Positions 8,098 through 17,208 are shown, counted from the first letter of the stretch. The stretch is 64,000 bases of DNA from CAJXNP01 sp050305935 (GCA_050305935.1 JBNLGG010000004.1:1-64000); one strand, 5' to 3'. A program made the numbers and translations. Notes: generated by a model not told the origin, from the sequence alone.

Positions 8098-9549
8098 GTG
8101 GCTTTTAAAGAAAGAATCAAAATCAAGGATCTACATATCCAGCCGCCCATCGGGGAAAAGGTAACAATTAAGGGATGGATCAGAACTAAGCGAGAAAGCA
8201 AGAATGTGGTCTTTATCGCAGTTAATGATGGCTCTACCATCAAAAATATTCAGGGCGTAATAGACCCATCCAAGACTGATTCTTCTATCATCGGCCGATT
8301 AACCACAGGAGCTTGTGTGGACATGAAAGGTCTCGTGGTGGAAAGCCAGGGAAAAGGTCAGACAGTAGAGGTGGAAGTTGACACAATCAGCATTTTAGGA
8401 GATAGTGATCCTGACAAATATCCGCTTCAGCCAAAAAAACACAGCCTTGAGTTTTTGAGGGAAATTGCGCATTTGAGGCCACGAACCAATACGTTTAGCG
8501 CCATTTTCCGTATTCGGCATGCCATGACATTCGCTATTCACAAGTTTTTCAACGAGCGTGGATTCGTCAATTTCCATAGCCCAATCATCACTTGTTCTGA
8601 TGCGGAAGGCGCGGGGGAAATGTTCCATGTGACAACAATTCCTCCTAATGAAGTTCCGAAAGACGAAGACGGAAAGCCTGACTTTTCAGAAGACTTTTTT
8701 GGCAAAGAAGCCAGCCTGACAGTGTCAGGACAACTTGAAGGAGAACTGGCAGCAATGGCCTTGGGCGAAATTTACACATTCGGCCCAACCTTCCGAGCTG
8801 AAAATTCCAATACGACCAGACACCTTGCCGAATTCTGGATGATCGAGCCTGAAATGGCTTTTTATGATCTGGAAGACAACATGAACCTCACGGAGGACTT
8901 CTTAAAATACCTGATAAAATATGCCCTTGATAATTGCCTGGATGATCTGGAATTCCTTTCCAACAGGCAATTGGACGAGGAGAAGAACAAACCTCAACAA
9001 GAAAGAAACGAACTCAATCTAATCGAGCGTCTTCGCTTCGTGCTTGACAATTCGTTTGAAAGGATCAGTTACACCGAAGCCATTGACATTTTAAAGGACT
9101 CAAAACCAAATAAAAAGGGTAAGTTTCAGTTTCAAATTGAAGGGTTTGGTGCCGATCTTCAATCAGAGCATGAGCGATACCTGGTAGAAAAGCACTTTAA
9201 AAAACCCGTTATCCTGTACGATTATCCTAAGGAGATCAAAGCATTTTACATGAAGCAAAATGATGACGGAAAGACTGTCCGGGCCATGGATGTCTTATTT
9301 CCGGGGATCGGTGAGATTGTTGGCGGATCACAAAGGGAGGAAAGCTATGATAAACTTATTGCAAGAATCAAGGAATTAGACATACCGGAGGAAAGCCTTT
9401 GGTGGTACCTGGAAACTCGAAAGTTCGGCTCCTGCCCCCACAGTGGATTTGGCCTGGGCTTCGAAAGGTTGATTCTTTTTGTTACCGGCATGGGGAATAT
9501 CAGGGACGTAATCCCTTTTCCAAGAACTCCGGGAAATGCAGAGTTTTAA
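8098..9549 (+). CDS. asnS: asparaginyl-tRNA synthetase
   Basis: 483 residues. The enzyme charges tRNA-Asn with asparagine in the cytosol. An N-terminal OB-fold anticodon-binding domain (VTIKGWIRTKRESKNVVFI) is followed by a class II catalytic core with motif 2 FRAENSNTTRHLAEF and motif 3 GFGLGFERLILF. The start is GTG at 8098, giving MAFKERIKI; no ATG lies close by and no Shine-Dalgarno is seen. Because AsnRS is present, the GatC encoded at 46113 probably serves Glu-tRNA(Gln) amidation or is redundant. The TAA stop overlaps the stop of the convergent T9SS-sorted gene by four bases. Confidence 0.97.
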   Translation: MAFKERIKIKDLHIQPPIGEKVTIKGWIRTKRESKNVVFIAVNDGSTIKNIQGVIDPSKTDSSIIGRLTTGACVDMKGLVVESQGKGQTVEVEVDTISILGDSDPDKYPLQPKKHSLEFLREIAHLRPRTNTFSAIFRIRHAMTFAIHKFFNERGFVNFHSPIITCSDAEGAGEMFHVTTIPPNEVPKDEDGKPDFSEDFFGKEASLTVSGQLEGELAAMALGEIYTFGPTFRAENSNTTRHLAEFWMIEPEMAFYDLEDNMNLTEDFLKYLIKYALDNCLDDLEFLSNRQLDEEKNKPQQERNELNLIERLRFVLDNSFERISYTEAIDILKDSKPNKKGKFQFQIEGFGADLQSEHERYLVEKHFKKPVILYDYPKEIKAFYMKQNDDGKTVRAMDVLFPGIGEIVGGSQREESYDKLIARIKELDIPEESLWWYLETRKFGSCPHSGFGLGFERLILFVTGMGNIRDVIPFPRTPGNAEF

Positions 9550-9923
9550 AGCTTCTGGAATTTATAGCTTTTGTTAAATCGTTTGAGGGGGTCTTTGATC
9601 ACGACCAGGTAATACCCTGGATTTAAATCTTTAATATCGAGTTTAAAGCTGGATTCGTCCAATTCCTCTACTTTGACAGAAAGGTTGTTTCCAATAATGT
9701 TATACAACTCAAACTCCACCTTTTCCAGTGTGGAGTTTTCTATTTTCACGTTTAAAAAATCCGCAACAGGGTTAGGATATAGATTAACGTGATTTATGGT
9801 GATGATATCTTTTTGAGAAACTGTAGGGGCTTCGGGTCTGATGTCATTCCTGGTAGTGGCTGTTTGAGCATGGGCCTGGATGGAGATGATACCAATAAGA
9901 AGTAAGAAAATTAACCTCATCAT
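9546..9923 (-). CDS. small exported protein with a T9SS type A sorting domain
   Basis: 125 residues from the ATG at 9923. The frame is open to 9974, but a start there would put 17 polar residues before the signal peptide MMRLIFLLLIGIISIQAHAQ, so I prefer 9923. About 30 low-complexity residues follow, then a type IX secretion C-terminal domain: VNLYPNPVADFLNVKI near residue 50, YNIIGNNL, and LNPGYYLVVIKD near the end. There is no cargo domain, so the protein is essentially a signal peptide plus a sorting tag. It converges on asnS with overlapping stop codons. Its role is unknown; it could be a surface filler, a regulator of the sorting machinery or a relic of a larger protein. Confidence 0.8.
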   Translation of the reverse strand: MMRLIFLLLIGIISIQAHAQTATTRNDIRPEAPTVSQKDIITINHVNLYPNPVADFLNVKIENSTLEKVEFELYNIIGNNLSVKVEELDESSFKLDIKDLNPGYYLVVIKDPLKRFNKSYKFQKL

Positions 9924-10121
9924 GCTGCTATTTCCTATCCATTTACATAATTTTAAAAATGTCATCTGCAACATTACTAAATAAACGTAATTTTTTTTAC
10001 GCTAACCCGGGAACTAAGTTGAACAAAGAGACGTTTTTAGCATTTTTTAACATTTAGCCTGTCAAAAAGATACAATCAACAAGTTTTATCAAGAAGATCG
10101 GGATGATCGTCCACTCACAGA

Positions 10122-10802
10122 TCAAACAAGCAACGCCATGTCACGGATTAAAAATTGCCTGCGGTTAAAGTTGATAATATTCTTATCTTTTAATTCATTT
10201 AGAATTGTGGTGACCGTCTGTCGGCTTGTGCCCGTCAACGCAGCAATATCTTTGTGAGTCAGGTAATTTTTCACCATAATTTCAAACCCCACCTTTTTAC
10301 CTTTCTCCTGTGCCAATTCTTTAAGGAATTCCACCACGCGCGTACGTGAATCTTTAAATACCAGCGACTCCACTTTGCGCTCCAGTTTTTGAATCTTCAG
10401 ACCAATCAATTTATATATTTTCAAGCTTAGCGCTTTATTCTCGGCCATCAGTTGCTGTAGATCAGCAATGCTCATCGGGCAAAGCTCTGTGTTGTCTTCC
10501 ATTGCCTGGGCAAACTCTTTTCGCTTTCCTTCACCGATCAACGCCAGCTCGCCAAATATTTCGCCGCGCGATAAAATTGCTTTGGTGATTTCGCGCCCAT
10601 CTTCTGTATAACTGCCAATTTTCACCCTTCCGTTAGCAATTAAAAAAATACTATCGGATGGTTCCTCTTCAAAATAAATGAACTCATCCTTCTTGAAATG
10701 TTGGTAGGGGTATTTTTCCCTCATAGCCGGTGTTTTCTTGGGACATAGTATCTTATACAAGTCTACTTCTTCGAAAAACCAAAAATTGCTGTTATTGTCC
10801 AT
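10122..10802 (-). CDS. Crp/Fnr family transcriptional regulator
   Basis: 226 residues. The cyclic-nucleotide-binding-like beta roll spans about residues 30-145 (KDEFIYFEEEPSDSIFLIANG, DGREITKAILSRGEIFGELAL). A dimerisation helix follows, then a Crp-type winged helix with recognition segment GTSRQTVTTILNELKDKN near residue 195. No cysteine cluster for an Fnr-type Fe-S centre is visible in the N-terminal part. The ligand is not predictable. It may be monocistronic; the nuclease-like gene lies 147 bases upstream on the same strand. Confidence 0.93.
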   Translation of the reverse strand: MDNNSNFWFFEEVDLYKILCPKKTPAMREKYPYQHFKKDEFIYFEEEPSDSIFLIANGRVKIGSYTEDGREITKAILSRGEIFGELALIGEGKRKEFAQAMEDNTELCPMSIADLQQLMAENKALSLKIYKLIGLKIQKLERKVESLVFKDSRTRVVEFLKELAQEKGKKVGFEIMVKNYLTHKDIAALTGTSRQTVTTILNELKDKNIINFNRRQFLIRDMALLV

Positions 10803-10949
10803 GACTGTTTTTAGGGTTTAGTATTCCAAATTAATAACAAAAATCTAAATTGTTATAACAGAATTTGATTGGAGGTCTTTTATACCTCTATACAATTAAA
10901 ACAACATGATAGTTGCTTTGTTTCAAACAAAAGGAAGAATGATTCTGTT

Positions 10950-11399
10950 TTAGATGGGCTGATATGCCGGAATGTCCTGAAGGTAATACAATTCCCTGGT
11001 TTGGTAGTTCACCTCACAGAAATGATGCTCAATGCCATTTGAAACCCCGATATACCTGGCTCTGATTTTTTGGTTGTACGAAGAAAGCTGATCAAATGTA
11101 TTCTGGGTAAGATTTACTTTAAACGACTTGCACTCGATGAGTAAAAAAGGTTGTCCCATTGTGTTGTAAAACAATACATCCGTTCGCTTTTTCATTTCGC
11201 CAATACTCAATCCTCCCTCAATTCTGCATAAGGCTTTTGGATAGTTTCTTTCTTCAATCAGGAATCGAATTAACTTCTGTCTCACGAGCTCTTCAGGTGT
11301 GAGGTGCAGGTATTTTTTTCTCAAAAAATCATAGATATATGTTTTGCCTTCAATAACTTTCGATTCGATATCATATTTTAATATATTGATGGCAGGCAT
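10950..11399 (-). CDS. stand-alone HsdR N-terminal-like (PD-(D/E)XK fold) protein
   Basis: 149 residues from the ATG at 11399 (MPAINILKYDIES); the frame is open to an ATG at 11444, which would add 15 residues not typical of this family. The visible core is RIEGGLSIGEMKKRTDVLFYN followed by FLLIECKSF, giving the D...ExK arrangement of restriction-type nuclease folds. These small proteins correspond to the HSDR_N domain of type I restriction R subunits, but no helicase, HsdM or HsdS is near. They are conserved in Bacteroidota as housekeeping-like genes of unknown role. I therefore do not call a restriction system. It is divergent from the SLC13 permease. Confidence 0.8.
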   Translation of the reverse strand: MPAINILKYDIESKVIEGKTYIYDFLRKKYLHLTPEELVRQKLIRFLIEERNYPKALCRIEGGLSIGEMKKRTDVLFYNTMGQPFLLIECKSFKVNLTQNTFDQLSSYNQKIRARYIGVSNGIEHHFCEVNYQTRELYYLQDIPAYQPI

Positions 11400-11475
11400 T
11401 GTTTTTTCGACTGTCAATATTTGATTCACTAGCAAATCTAACATAAAACACGGTCATCTTTTAATAAGACTTTTA

Positions 11476-13260
11476 ATGATTCCCATATCCATTCAGCCTT
11501 ATTTTGTTTTAATAGTTGTTTCCATCATGTTTGTGCTTATTTACAAGGAAATTGTAAAACCTTCCATCAGTTTCCTCCTGGCAGTCATGGTGTTGATCAT
11601 AACTGGTATATTGAATTCCACAGAGGTCTTAAGTGGTTTTTCCAATGAAAAAATCGCGACAATTATTGTGTTGATATTGATCACATCAGGAATTAGAAAA
11701 AATTATCCAATAGAATATCTTTTTGATTCCATTTTTAAAGCGGCCAAAAGCTACCGGGGTTTTCTTGTCCGAATGATGAGTCAAACGGCTCTCCTGTCCT
11801 CCTTTATTAACAATACACCTGTAGTAGCACTGATGACTCCCTATGTCATTGATTGGGGGAAAAAGAACAATATTGCGCCGTCTAAACTGCTAATCCCTCT
11901 TTCCTATGCTACGATCATGGGGGGGATGATCACAATCATTGGCACTTCCACCACATTGGTCCTAAACGGCTTTCTGGAGGATTACAACCTGCCCATCATG
12001 AAATCTTCAGACCTGTTAATAATCGGGTTAAGCGTTGCCATTACCGGTATTTTGTTTATCGCATTTATCGGTCAGAAACTCCTGCCTTCCCATGAAGATT
12101 ACCTCAAACAATTTTCAGAAAAAAAGAGGGAGTACGTGGTGGAAACCAGGGTGCGAAAGGGCTCGAAACTGATAGGACAGAATTTAACGAACGCCGGATT
12201 AAGGAACCTGAAGGGAGTGTACCTGGTAGAAATCATTCGTGAGCAACGCGTCATATCTCCTGTAAGCCCCAGTGAAGTTTTGGAGGAAAATGATGCATTG
12301 ATCTTTGCTGGCGATACAGAAGATATCTTTGAACTGATCGATAAAAACCAGGGGCTTGATCTACCCACCACCGCCCGTGAGCTGGATAGTGACAAGACTC
12401 AGGTAAATGAGGCCGTGCTCAGCCCGCATTCCAGTATTATTGGAAAAACCGTCAAGCAGTGTGATTTCAGGAACAGGTATAATGCCGCCATTATCGCTGT
12501 ACATAGAAATGGCGAACGGGTAAGAGGAAAAATTGGTGACATAGAGCTTCAGGCAGGAGACCTTCTGATGGTTTATACGGGTGAGGATTTCCAAAACCGG
12601 GCAGAGGTTTACAAGGATATTTACCTAATCTCTAAGTTGCGTGAGATAAACAAACCAGGTAATAAAAAATGGTATTCCCTGTTACTGATAACTTTAAGCA
12701 TTATCATTTTGCTTTTCTCCGGACAGTTATCATTGTTCCTTTCGCTAATGATTATTATAGCCCTGATGATCAGTTTCAAGCTGATAAAAACGCAAGATAT
12801 CAAACGCGAATTAGACCTCAACATGATTGTCATTCTTGTCTTCTCGCTGGCCATTGGCAAAGCGATCGAAAAGACAGGGGCGGGTGGAATAATGGCCACT
12901 TATATGATTGAATTTTTAAAACCTTTTGGACCGGTATCAATGCTGATTGGAATAGTCATACTCACCAATATTTTGACTTCAATCATAGGGAATGTGGGCG
13001 CCGTTTCTATCTCTTTCCCAATCGCCTATGAACTCAGCAACCAGCTTGGCATTGAGGGTTTTCCATTCTACCTGGGCCTGGCCTATGCTGCTTCTGCGGC
13101 GTTTATGACGCCTATTAGCTACCAGACAAACCTTATTGTGTACGGCCCGGGTGGGTATAATTTCAAAGACTTTTTCAGGATCGGCTTCCCGGTAAACCTG
13201 TTGTACCTACTGATTTCACTTGGGGCAATTATCTTTTTATATCGTGGCGAGTTGTTATAA
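11476..13260 (+). CDS. SLC13/ArsB-NhaD superfamily permease with TrkA-C domains
   Basis: 594 residues. About five membrane helices (residues 5-200) and five or six more (395-594) flank two RCK/TrkA-C domains. The first is seen at GSKLIGQNLTNAGLRNLKGVYLVEI, ending in DALIFAGD, and the second at IIGKTVKQCDFRNRYNAAII, ending in GDLLMVYTG. The helices contain SLC13-type reentrant motifs NNTPVVALMTP and GTSTTLVLNG. Such permeases import sulfate, dicarboxylates or other anions with sodium; the substrate is not predictable here. The convergent MFS gene ends four bases away. It starts at ATG 11476, 76 bases from the divergent nuclease-like gene. Confidence 0.88.
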   Translation: MIPISIQPYFVLIVVSIMFVLIYKEIVKPSISFLLAVMVLIITGILNSTEVLSGFSNEKIATIIVLILITSGIRKNYPIEYLFDSIFKAAKSYRGFLVRMMSQTALLSSFINNTPVVALMTPYVIDWGKKNNIAPSKLLIPLSYATIMGGMITIIGTSTTLVLNGFLEDYNLPIMKSSDLLIIGLSVAITGILFIAFIGQKLLPSHEDYLKQFSEKKREYVVETRVRKGSKLIGQNLTNAGLRNLKGVYLVEIIREQRVISPVSPSEVLEENDALIFAGDTEDIFELIDKNQGLDLPTTARELDSDKTQVNEAVLSPHSSIIGKTVKQCDFRNRYNAAIIAVHRNGERVRGKIGDIELQAGDLLMVYTGEDFQNRAEVYKDIYLISKLREINKPGNKKWYSLLLITLSIIILLFSGQLSLFLSLMIIIALMISFKLIKTQDIKRELDLNMIVILVFSLAIGKAIEKTGAGGIMATYMIEFLKPFGPVSMLIGIVILTNILTSIIGNVGAVSISFPIAYELSNQLGIEGFPFYLGLAYAASAAFMTPISYQTNLIVYGPGGYNFKDFFRIGFPVNLLYLLISLGAIIFLYRGELL

Positions 13261-13264
13261 AAGA

Positions 13265-14584
13265 TCAACTCAAAGCCCCGGTGCTTTTCCTTATTTCCTT
13301 TTGTAAGGGCACCTTAATCAAGAACAGGAACCCCATCCCTACTAAAAAGTATAATCCAAGGGCAATGGTACTATTTCTCATTCCACCTGATAGTTGTTCG
13401 ATCAAGCCGTAGGACATAGTACCAAGCGCGATGGAAACTTTATCGAGCACATCATAAAAGCTGAAATAAGACGTGTGGTCGATGGTGTCTTGAGGAATCA
13501 GCTTCGAATACGTCGCCCTGGATAGAGACTGGATTCCTCCCATCACCAGCCCAACGATCACCGCTAAAAAATAAAACTGGTTTTCGGTCTGAATATAATA
13601 GGCAAACAGGCAAATAAAAATCCAGACAAAAACCATTGTCAAGAGAGAAAGTTTGTTGCCTTTCCATTCTGAAAACTTGGCGAACATGTACGAGCCAAGA
13701 ATGGCCACAATTTGGATTATCAATACGGTTATAATTAGTTTATCCCCCTCCAGTTTCATTTCCTTCTTGCCAAACAAAGCCGCCATATACATCACAGTCT
13801 GTACCCCCGTGTTATAGAAAAAAAAGGCAATCAAAAAGTTCTTAAGGACCTTTTGATTTTTAACATTCTGCCAAACTTTCACCAGCTCCTGATATCCCTT
13901 TTTTACCAAATGAGATCTATCTACGCCTACTCTTTTGTTATTTGGAAGGAAACTAAATGGAATCTGTGCAAACCCTATCCACCAAACACCTACGAGTAAA
14001 AAGGAAACCTTAGCTGGTTCACTAGAGTTGGAGCTAAACCCAAAAGTCTCGGGAGACATTATAGTGGCCAGGTTAAACACCAATAAAAGTACAGACCCAA
14101 TGTACCCCAGAGAATACCCCTTTGCACTGTAAACATCAAACTTGTCAGGTGTGGCAATTACCGGCAAAAAAGAATTATAAAACACCAGGCTACCAGCATA
14201 ACCAAGGCAGGCCACGGACGAAAAAACAATTCCCCATTCTACATTTTCACCTTCAAAAAGGTATAAAGCAATGCAAGAAAATCCACCTAGATAGGTGAAA
14301 AATTTCATGAACCGCTTTCGCTTTCCACCATAATCAGCTATACCTGAAAGGAGAGGTGTGATAAGCGCAACAATCAAAAATGAAAATGAAAGGGAATAAG
14401 AATATAAAACAGTATTGACAATCTTAAAACCGAAAAAGTCTACTTTATCACCTGGCAGCAATCCCTTAGTAACTTCTTCAAAATAGACCGGGAAAATGGT
14501 AGATGTGATGACTAGAGAATACACGGAATTTGCCCAATCATACATACACCAGGCATTAACCACTTTTCTTATATTCTTCTCCAT
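13265..14584 (-). CDS. MFS transporter, UMF1 (Atg22-like) family
   Basis: 439 residues with about twelve membrane segments. The start NAWCMYDWANSVYSLVITS is characteristic of the UMF1 family, whose yeast member Atg22 exports amino acids from the vacuole. Bacterial substrates are unknown. The central loop is basic (VGVDRSHLVKKGYQ). A strong terminator at 14600-14632 separates it from the upstream ExbD operon, so it needs its own promoter, which I cannot identify with confidence. Confidence 0.9.
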   Translation of the reverse strand: MEKNIRKVVNAWCMYDWANSVYSLVITSTIFPVYFEEVTKGLLPGDKVDFFGFKIVNTVLYSYSLSFSFLIVALITPLLSGIADYGGKRKRFMKFFTYLGGFSCIALYLFEGENVEWGIVFSSVACLGYAGSLVFYNSFLPVIATPDKFDVYSAKGYSLGYIGSVLLLVFNLATIMSPETFGFSSNSSEPAKVSFLLVGVWWIGFAQIPFSFLPNNKRVGVDRSHLVKKGYQELVKVWQNVKNQKVLKNFLIAFFFYNTGVQTVMYMAALFGKKEMKLEGDKLIITVLIIQIVAILGSYMFAKFSEWKGNKLSLLTMVFVWIFICLFAYYIQTENQFYFLAVIVGLVMGGIQSLSRATYSKLIPQDTIDHTSYFSFYDVLDKVSIALGTMSYGLIEQLSGGMRNSTIALGLYFLVGMGFLFLIKVPLQKEIRKSTGALS

Positions 14585-14599
14585 CGGCTAAAAATAGTC

Positions 14600-14632
14600 A
14601 AAAAAAAACCTTCTCAAATATCTGAGAAGGTT
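14600..14632 (-). terminator. intrinsic terminator after the ExbB/ExbD operon
   Basis: A perfect 10-bp stem (AACCTTCTCA with TGAGAAGGTT, 14607-14616 and 14623-14632) with a 6-base loop is followed on the minus strand by nine T residues. It lies between the last exbD and the MFS gene. Confidence 0.9.
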
Positions 14633-14656
14633 TTAAAAATATAAGTTATCTATATA

Positions 14657-15127
14657 TTATTCCACATCATCACTTGAAACCGATGCATACATGATTTTCC
14701 TTGCATTGGCTTCTCTTAATTGTTGCTGAACATCACTTACAATACCCATTTTTGTCTCAACATCAACTTTTAAGGAAATTGTAATCTGATCTCGTTCCAC
14801 TTCATCCATATTATCCTTTTCTTCATTCACCCACAGCAAAATATCTTCTGGGTTGATGAACACGTCATTGACTTGGATTTTTGGTTCAGTACCATAAATT
14901 TCAGCATATTTAGGCGTTGGTTTACCAATATAAATATGACTCACCAATGACTTCTTTTCCAATTTCCGCAATTGGCGGGCTCTGGGTATGTGCTGATCGA
15001 CTTTGATTTCCTGTTCTCTCAGTACGGTTGTAACCATAAAAAAGAATAGGAGCATGAAGATAATATCAGGTAGCGAGGAAGTCGGGATTTCCTGACTTGT
15101 GGCCGTTTTTTTCTTAAACTTAGACAT
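14657..15127 (-). CDS. ExbD/TolR-type biopolymer transport protein (second copy)
   Basis: 156 residues. A short cytoplasmic N-terminus, one membrane helix with the conserved aspartate (SLPDIIFMLLFFFMVTTVLR near residue 20) and a periplasmic domain. ExbD-type proteins work with ExbB/TolQ channels, using the proton gradient to energise TonB-like or Tol-like partners. The periplasmic part carries an insertion absent from classical ExbD (YAEIYGTEPKIQVNDVFIN). It is the last gene of a four-gene operon, one base after the first exbD, and is followed by a strong terminator. Confidence 0.92.
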   Translation of the reverse strand: MSKFKKKTATSQEIPTSSLPDIIFMLLFFFMVTTVLREQEIKVDQHIPRARQLRKLEKKSLVSHIYIGKPTPKYAEIYGTEPKIQVNDVFINPEDILLWVNEEKDNMDEVERDQITISLKVDVETKMGIVSDVQQQLREANARKIMYASVSSDDVE

Positions 15128-15128
15128 A

Positions 15129-15758
15129 TTATTCTCCTCCTACTTTAGATGGTTCTGCAATCGAAATATTCATCGGCAGGCCGTCGCGAGCCATTTCGTA
15201 TTTCCTTTTATCCTCCGGGTTCCTTCTGTCAAGATTCCTGAAATCTTCTGCATTTATACCAACCCGCTCACCATAAATCTCATAGTAAGCTCCCTGCAAC
15301 TGGTCAAGAACTGCTGTATACATTTCGAAACTAGTTCCCCGGTCAGTTTTAAAAGAAACAACGGCTTCTTTTGGATGATCCGATGAACTAGGATCTCGAT
15401 GCGCTTTTGCGCGAAGAGAATTAGGTAGAGAATTGTAGAGCATTCTCCCTTCTTCATCAGGATTGCCAAAATTCAAGACAAAATCTTTTACCATTCCTTT
15501 CAGCAACTTAACATCGTTGAGTGGCTCATCTTCCACCAGCAACCTATCCTGTGAGTTAACAAGCACCTTAAAGATATTTCTTTTGTTCTTGTTAATATCA
15601 GGAGGAGGCTGATTTGGATCGGGCTTCGGTGGCAACTGAAGCATCAACCCTTTATTGGTCGCGATCGTCGTCGTTACCAAAAAGAAGATCAACAGCAGGA
15701 ACGCAATGTCCGCCATTGAGCTTGAATTTACTTCAGCACTTCTTTTGTTCCTTGGCAT
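15129..15758 (-). CDS. ExbD/TolR-type biopolymer transport protein (first copy, long)
   Basis: 209 residues. The membrane helix with its proton-carrying aspartate is SMADIAFLLLIFFLVTTTI near residue 15. The periplasmic domain is longer than in E. coli ExbD (about 140), with a hydrophilic insertion around residues 100-150. The end GLPMNISIAEPSKVGGE is charged. Tandem non-identical exbD genes are common in Bacteroidota and probably form a mixed stator with the ExbB/TolQ protein upstream. The gene is one base from each neighbour, so it belongs to one transcript. Confidence 0.92.
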   Translation of the reverse strand: MPRNKRSAEVNSSSMADIAFLLLIFFLVTTTIATNKGLMLQLPPKPDPNQPPPDINKNKRNIFKVLVNSQDRLLVEDEPLNDVKLLKGMVKDFVLNFGNPDEEGRMLYNSLPNSLRAKAHRDPSSSDHPKEAVVSFKTDRGTSFEMYTAVLDQLQGAYYEIYGERVGINAEDFRNLDRRNPEDKRKYEMARDGLPMNISIAEPSKVGGE

Positions 15759-15759
15759 A

Positions 15760-16086
15760 CTATTTAAATAATTTTTTACCCTCTGTTACAATGATCCCTA
15801 GTATAGCAACAATCATAATTAAATATACTAGTGTCAAAACTCCGCCAACAACCTTTGACATTTCCGGGCCGACATTATATCTAGCATATACCTCGGTAAC
15901 CTCAGACCCTGAAATCCCCCAAGAAATTAAGAACAGAATACCTAAACTCAATATTCCCACTCCCATTACAACCAAATTTTTTGGTTCATCAAGAGACTTA
16001 ATAAGGGGAAGAGCAATTACTGTTACGATTGAAATCCCTAGCAACAAATAGGTAAACAATAGCGATCCGTTTACAAATGCTTCCAT
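15760..16086 (-). CDS. small three-helix membrane protein of the ExbB/ExbD operon
   Basis: 108 residues, nearly all hydrophobic, with three membrane segments (about residues 8-28, 38-58 and 80-100). I recognise no named family. Its place between the ExbB/TolQ gene (11 bases upstream) and the first exbD (1 base downstream) suggests an accessory subunit of the motor. No charged residue lies centrally in a helix, so it is unlikely to carry protons itself. Confidence 0.8.
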   Translation of the reverse strand: MEAFVNGSLLFTYLLLGISIVTVIALPLIKSLDEPKNLVVMGVGILSLGILFLISWGISGSEVTEVYARYNVGPEMSKVVGGVLTLVYLIMIVAILGIIVTEGKKLFK

Positions 16087-16097
16087 AGCTATCCAGT

Positions 16098-16958
16098 TTA
16101 CTTGCCTAAATTATGCTTGATAAGCACATCAATTAACGAAATTGATGCATCCTCCATTTGATTAACTAAAGAATCAATTTTGGACACTAGGTAATTGTAA
16201 AACACCTGAAGGACGACAGCAACAATCAATCCAGCAACCGTAGTCAAAAGTGCTACCTTAATACCACCAGCAACAATAGAAGGTGAAATTTCACTAGCAG
16301 CTTCGATGGCATCAAATGCTCCAATCATACCAATCACTGTTCCCATAAACCCTAACATAGGAGCCATAGAGATAAAAAGTGAAATCCAAACCAACCCTTT
16401 TTCAAGGCGGCCCATTTCTACCGAACCGTAAGAGATAATTGACTTCTCTACCATTTCAACCCCCTCAGACATTCTCATAAGACCCTGAGTAAATATTGAA
16501 GCGACTGGTCCGCGTGTGTTTTTACATACCTCAATAGCCCCATCAACACCTTCCCGCGAAATAGCTTCATCAACATTGGAAAGGAGCTTTTTTAAATTAG
16601 CTGTTGAAAGATTCAATGTAATAATCCTTTCAATTGAAACTGCTAAACCCAAAATTAAACAAAGCAATACAGGAAACATGAATGTCGGGTCTCCTTCAAT
16701 AAATTTTTCTTTAATAATTTGATGGAAAGTTTGTTCGGCGACTACCTCATCGTCACTCTCTTCCAACCCAGCAACATCTTCTTCGGCGTAATCTACGGCT
16801 TGGTCAGCCGACTCATCCATAGCTGCATCTGCGGCAGTAGAATCCCCTTCTTCAGCAGCAATTTCTGTTTCTTCAGTTGCGTCTTGAGCAACTAGATCAA
16901 ATGATAATCCAAGGGAGCAAGCCCCAGCAATCATAAGATATACAAATAACTTTTTCAT
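16098..16958 (-). CDS. MotA/TolQ/ExbB family proton channel with an acidic periplasmic N-terminus
   Basis: 286 residues. A signal-like segment (MKKLFVYLMIAGACSLGLS) is followed by about 55 residues extremely rich in Asp and Glu (for example ATEETEIAAEEGDS), then the channel helices. The TolQ-type core has PTFMFPVLLCLILGLAVSIER, the conserved GPVASIF segment, APMLGFMGTVIGMIGAF and GGIKVALLTTVAGLIVAV. The protein supplies the proton path for two ExbD partners encoded downstream. E. coli ExbB and TolQ lack such an acidic extension. Whether the energised partner is a TonB protein or something else is not shown here. Confidence 0.92.
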   Translation of the reverse strand: MKKLFVYLMIAGACSLGLSFDLVAQDATEETEIAAEEGDSTAADAAMDESADQAVDYAEEDVAGLEESDDEVVAEQTFHQIIKEKFIEGDPTFMFPVLLCLILGLAVSIERIITLNLSTANLKKLLSNVDEAISREGVDGAIEVCKNTRGPVASIFTQGLMRMSEGVEMVEKSIISYGSVEMGRLEKGLVWISLFISMAPMLGFMGTVIGMIGAFDAIEAASEISPSIVAGGIKVALLTTVAGLIVAVVLQVFYNYLVSKIDSLVNQMEDASISLIDVLIKHNLGK

Positions 16959-17039
16959 ACTTCAGTTTTTTGAATCCTATAGTTAAAGGTTTAAATATAA
17001 TTTAGTTTTGTTTTAAAAAATTCAAGCTTTAAATGGTTG

Positions 17040-17127
17040 CGGAGAGAGAGGGATTCGAACCCCCGGTACCCTTTTGGGGCACACTCACTTTCCAGGCGAG
17101 CACCTTCAACCACTCGGTCATCTCTCC
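17040..17127 (-). tRNA. tRNA-Ser(GGA)
   Basis: An 88-nt class II tRNA on the minus strand. The acceptor stem GGAGAGA pairs with TCTCTCC, the discriminator is G, anticodon loop CTGGAAA gives GGA, a long variable arm (GTGCCCCAAAAGGGTACC) is present, and the T loop is TTCGAAT. CCA is not encoded. It lies between ansA and the ExbB gene on the same strand. Confidence 0.96.
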
Positions 17128-17208
17128 AAATAGCCCTTCTTTTTAGAGAGCAACAAATAAATTAATAAAAAACGCCATATGCAAATTTTAAAAACTTTTT
17201 TTAGAACG

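Noticed and set aside
10950..11444. Type I restriction-modification or other defence system
   Set aside because: Only an HsdR-N-like domain is present; no methylase, specificity subunit or helicase lies nearby.
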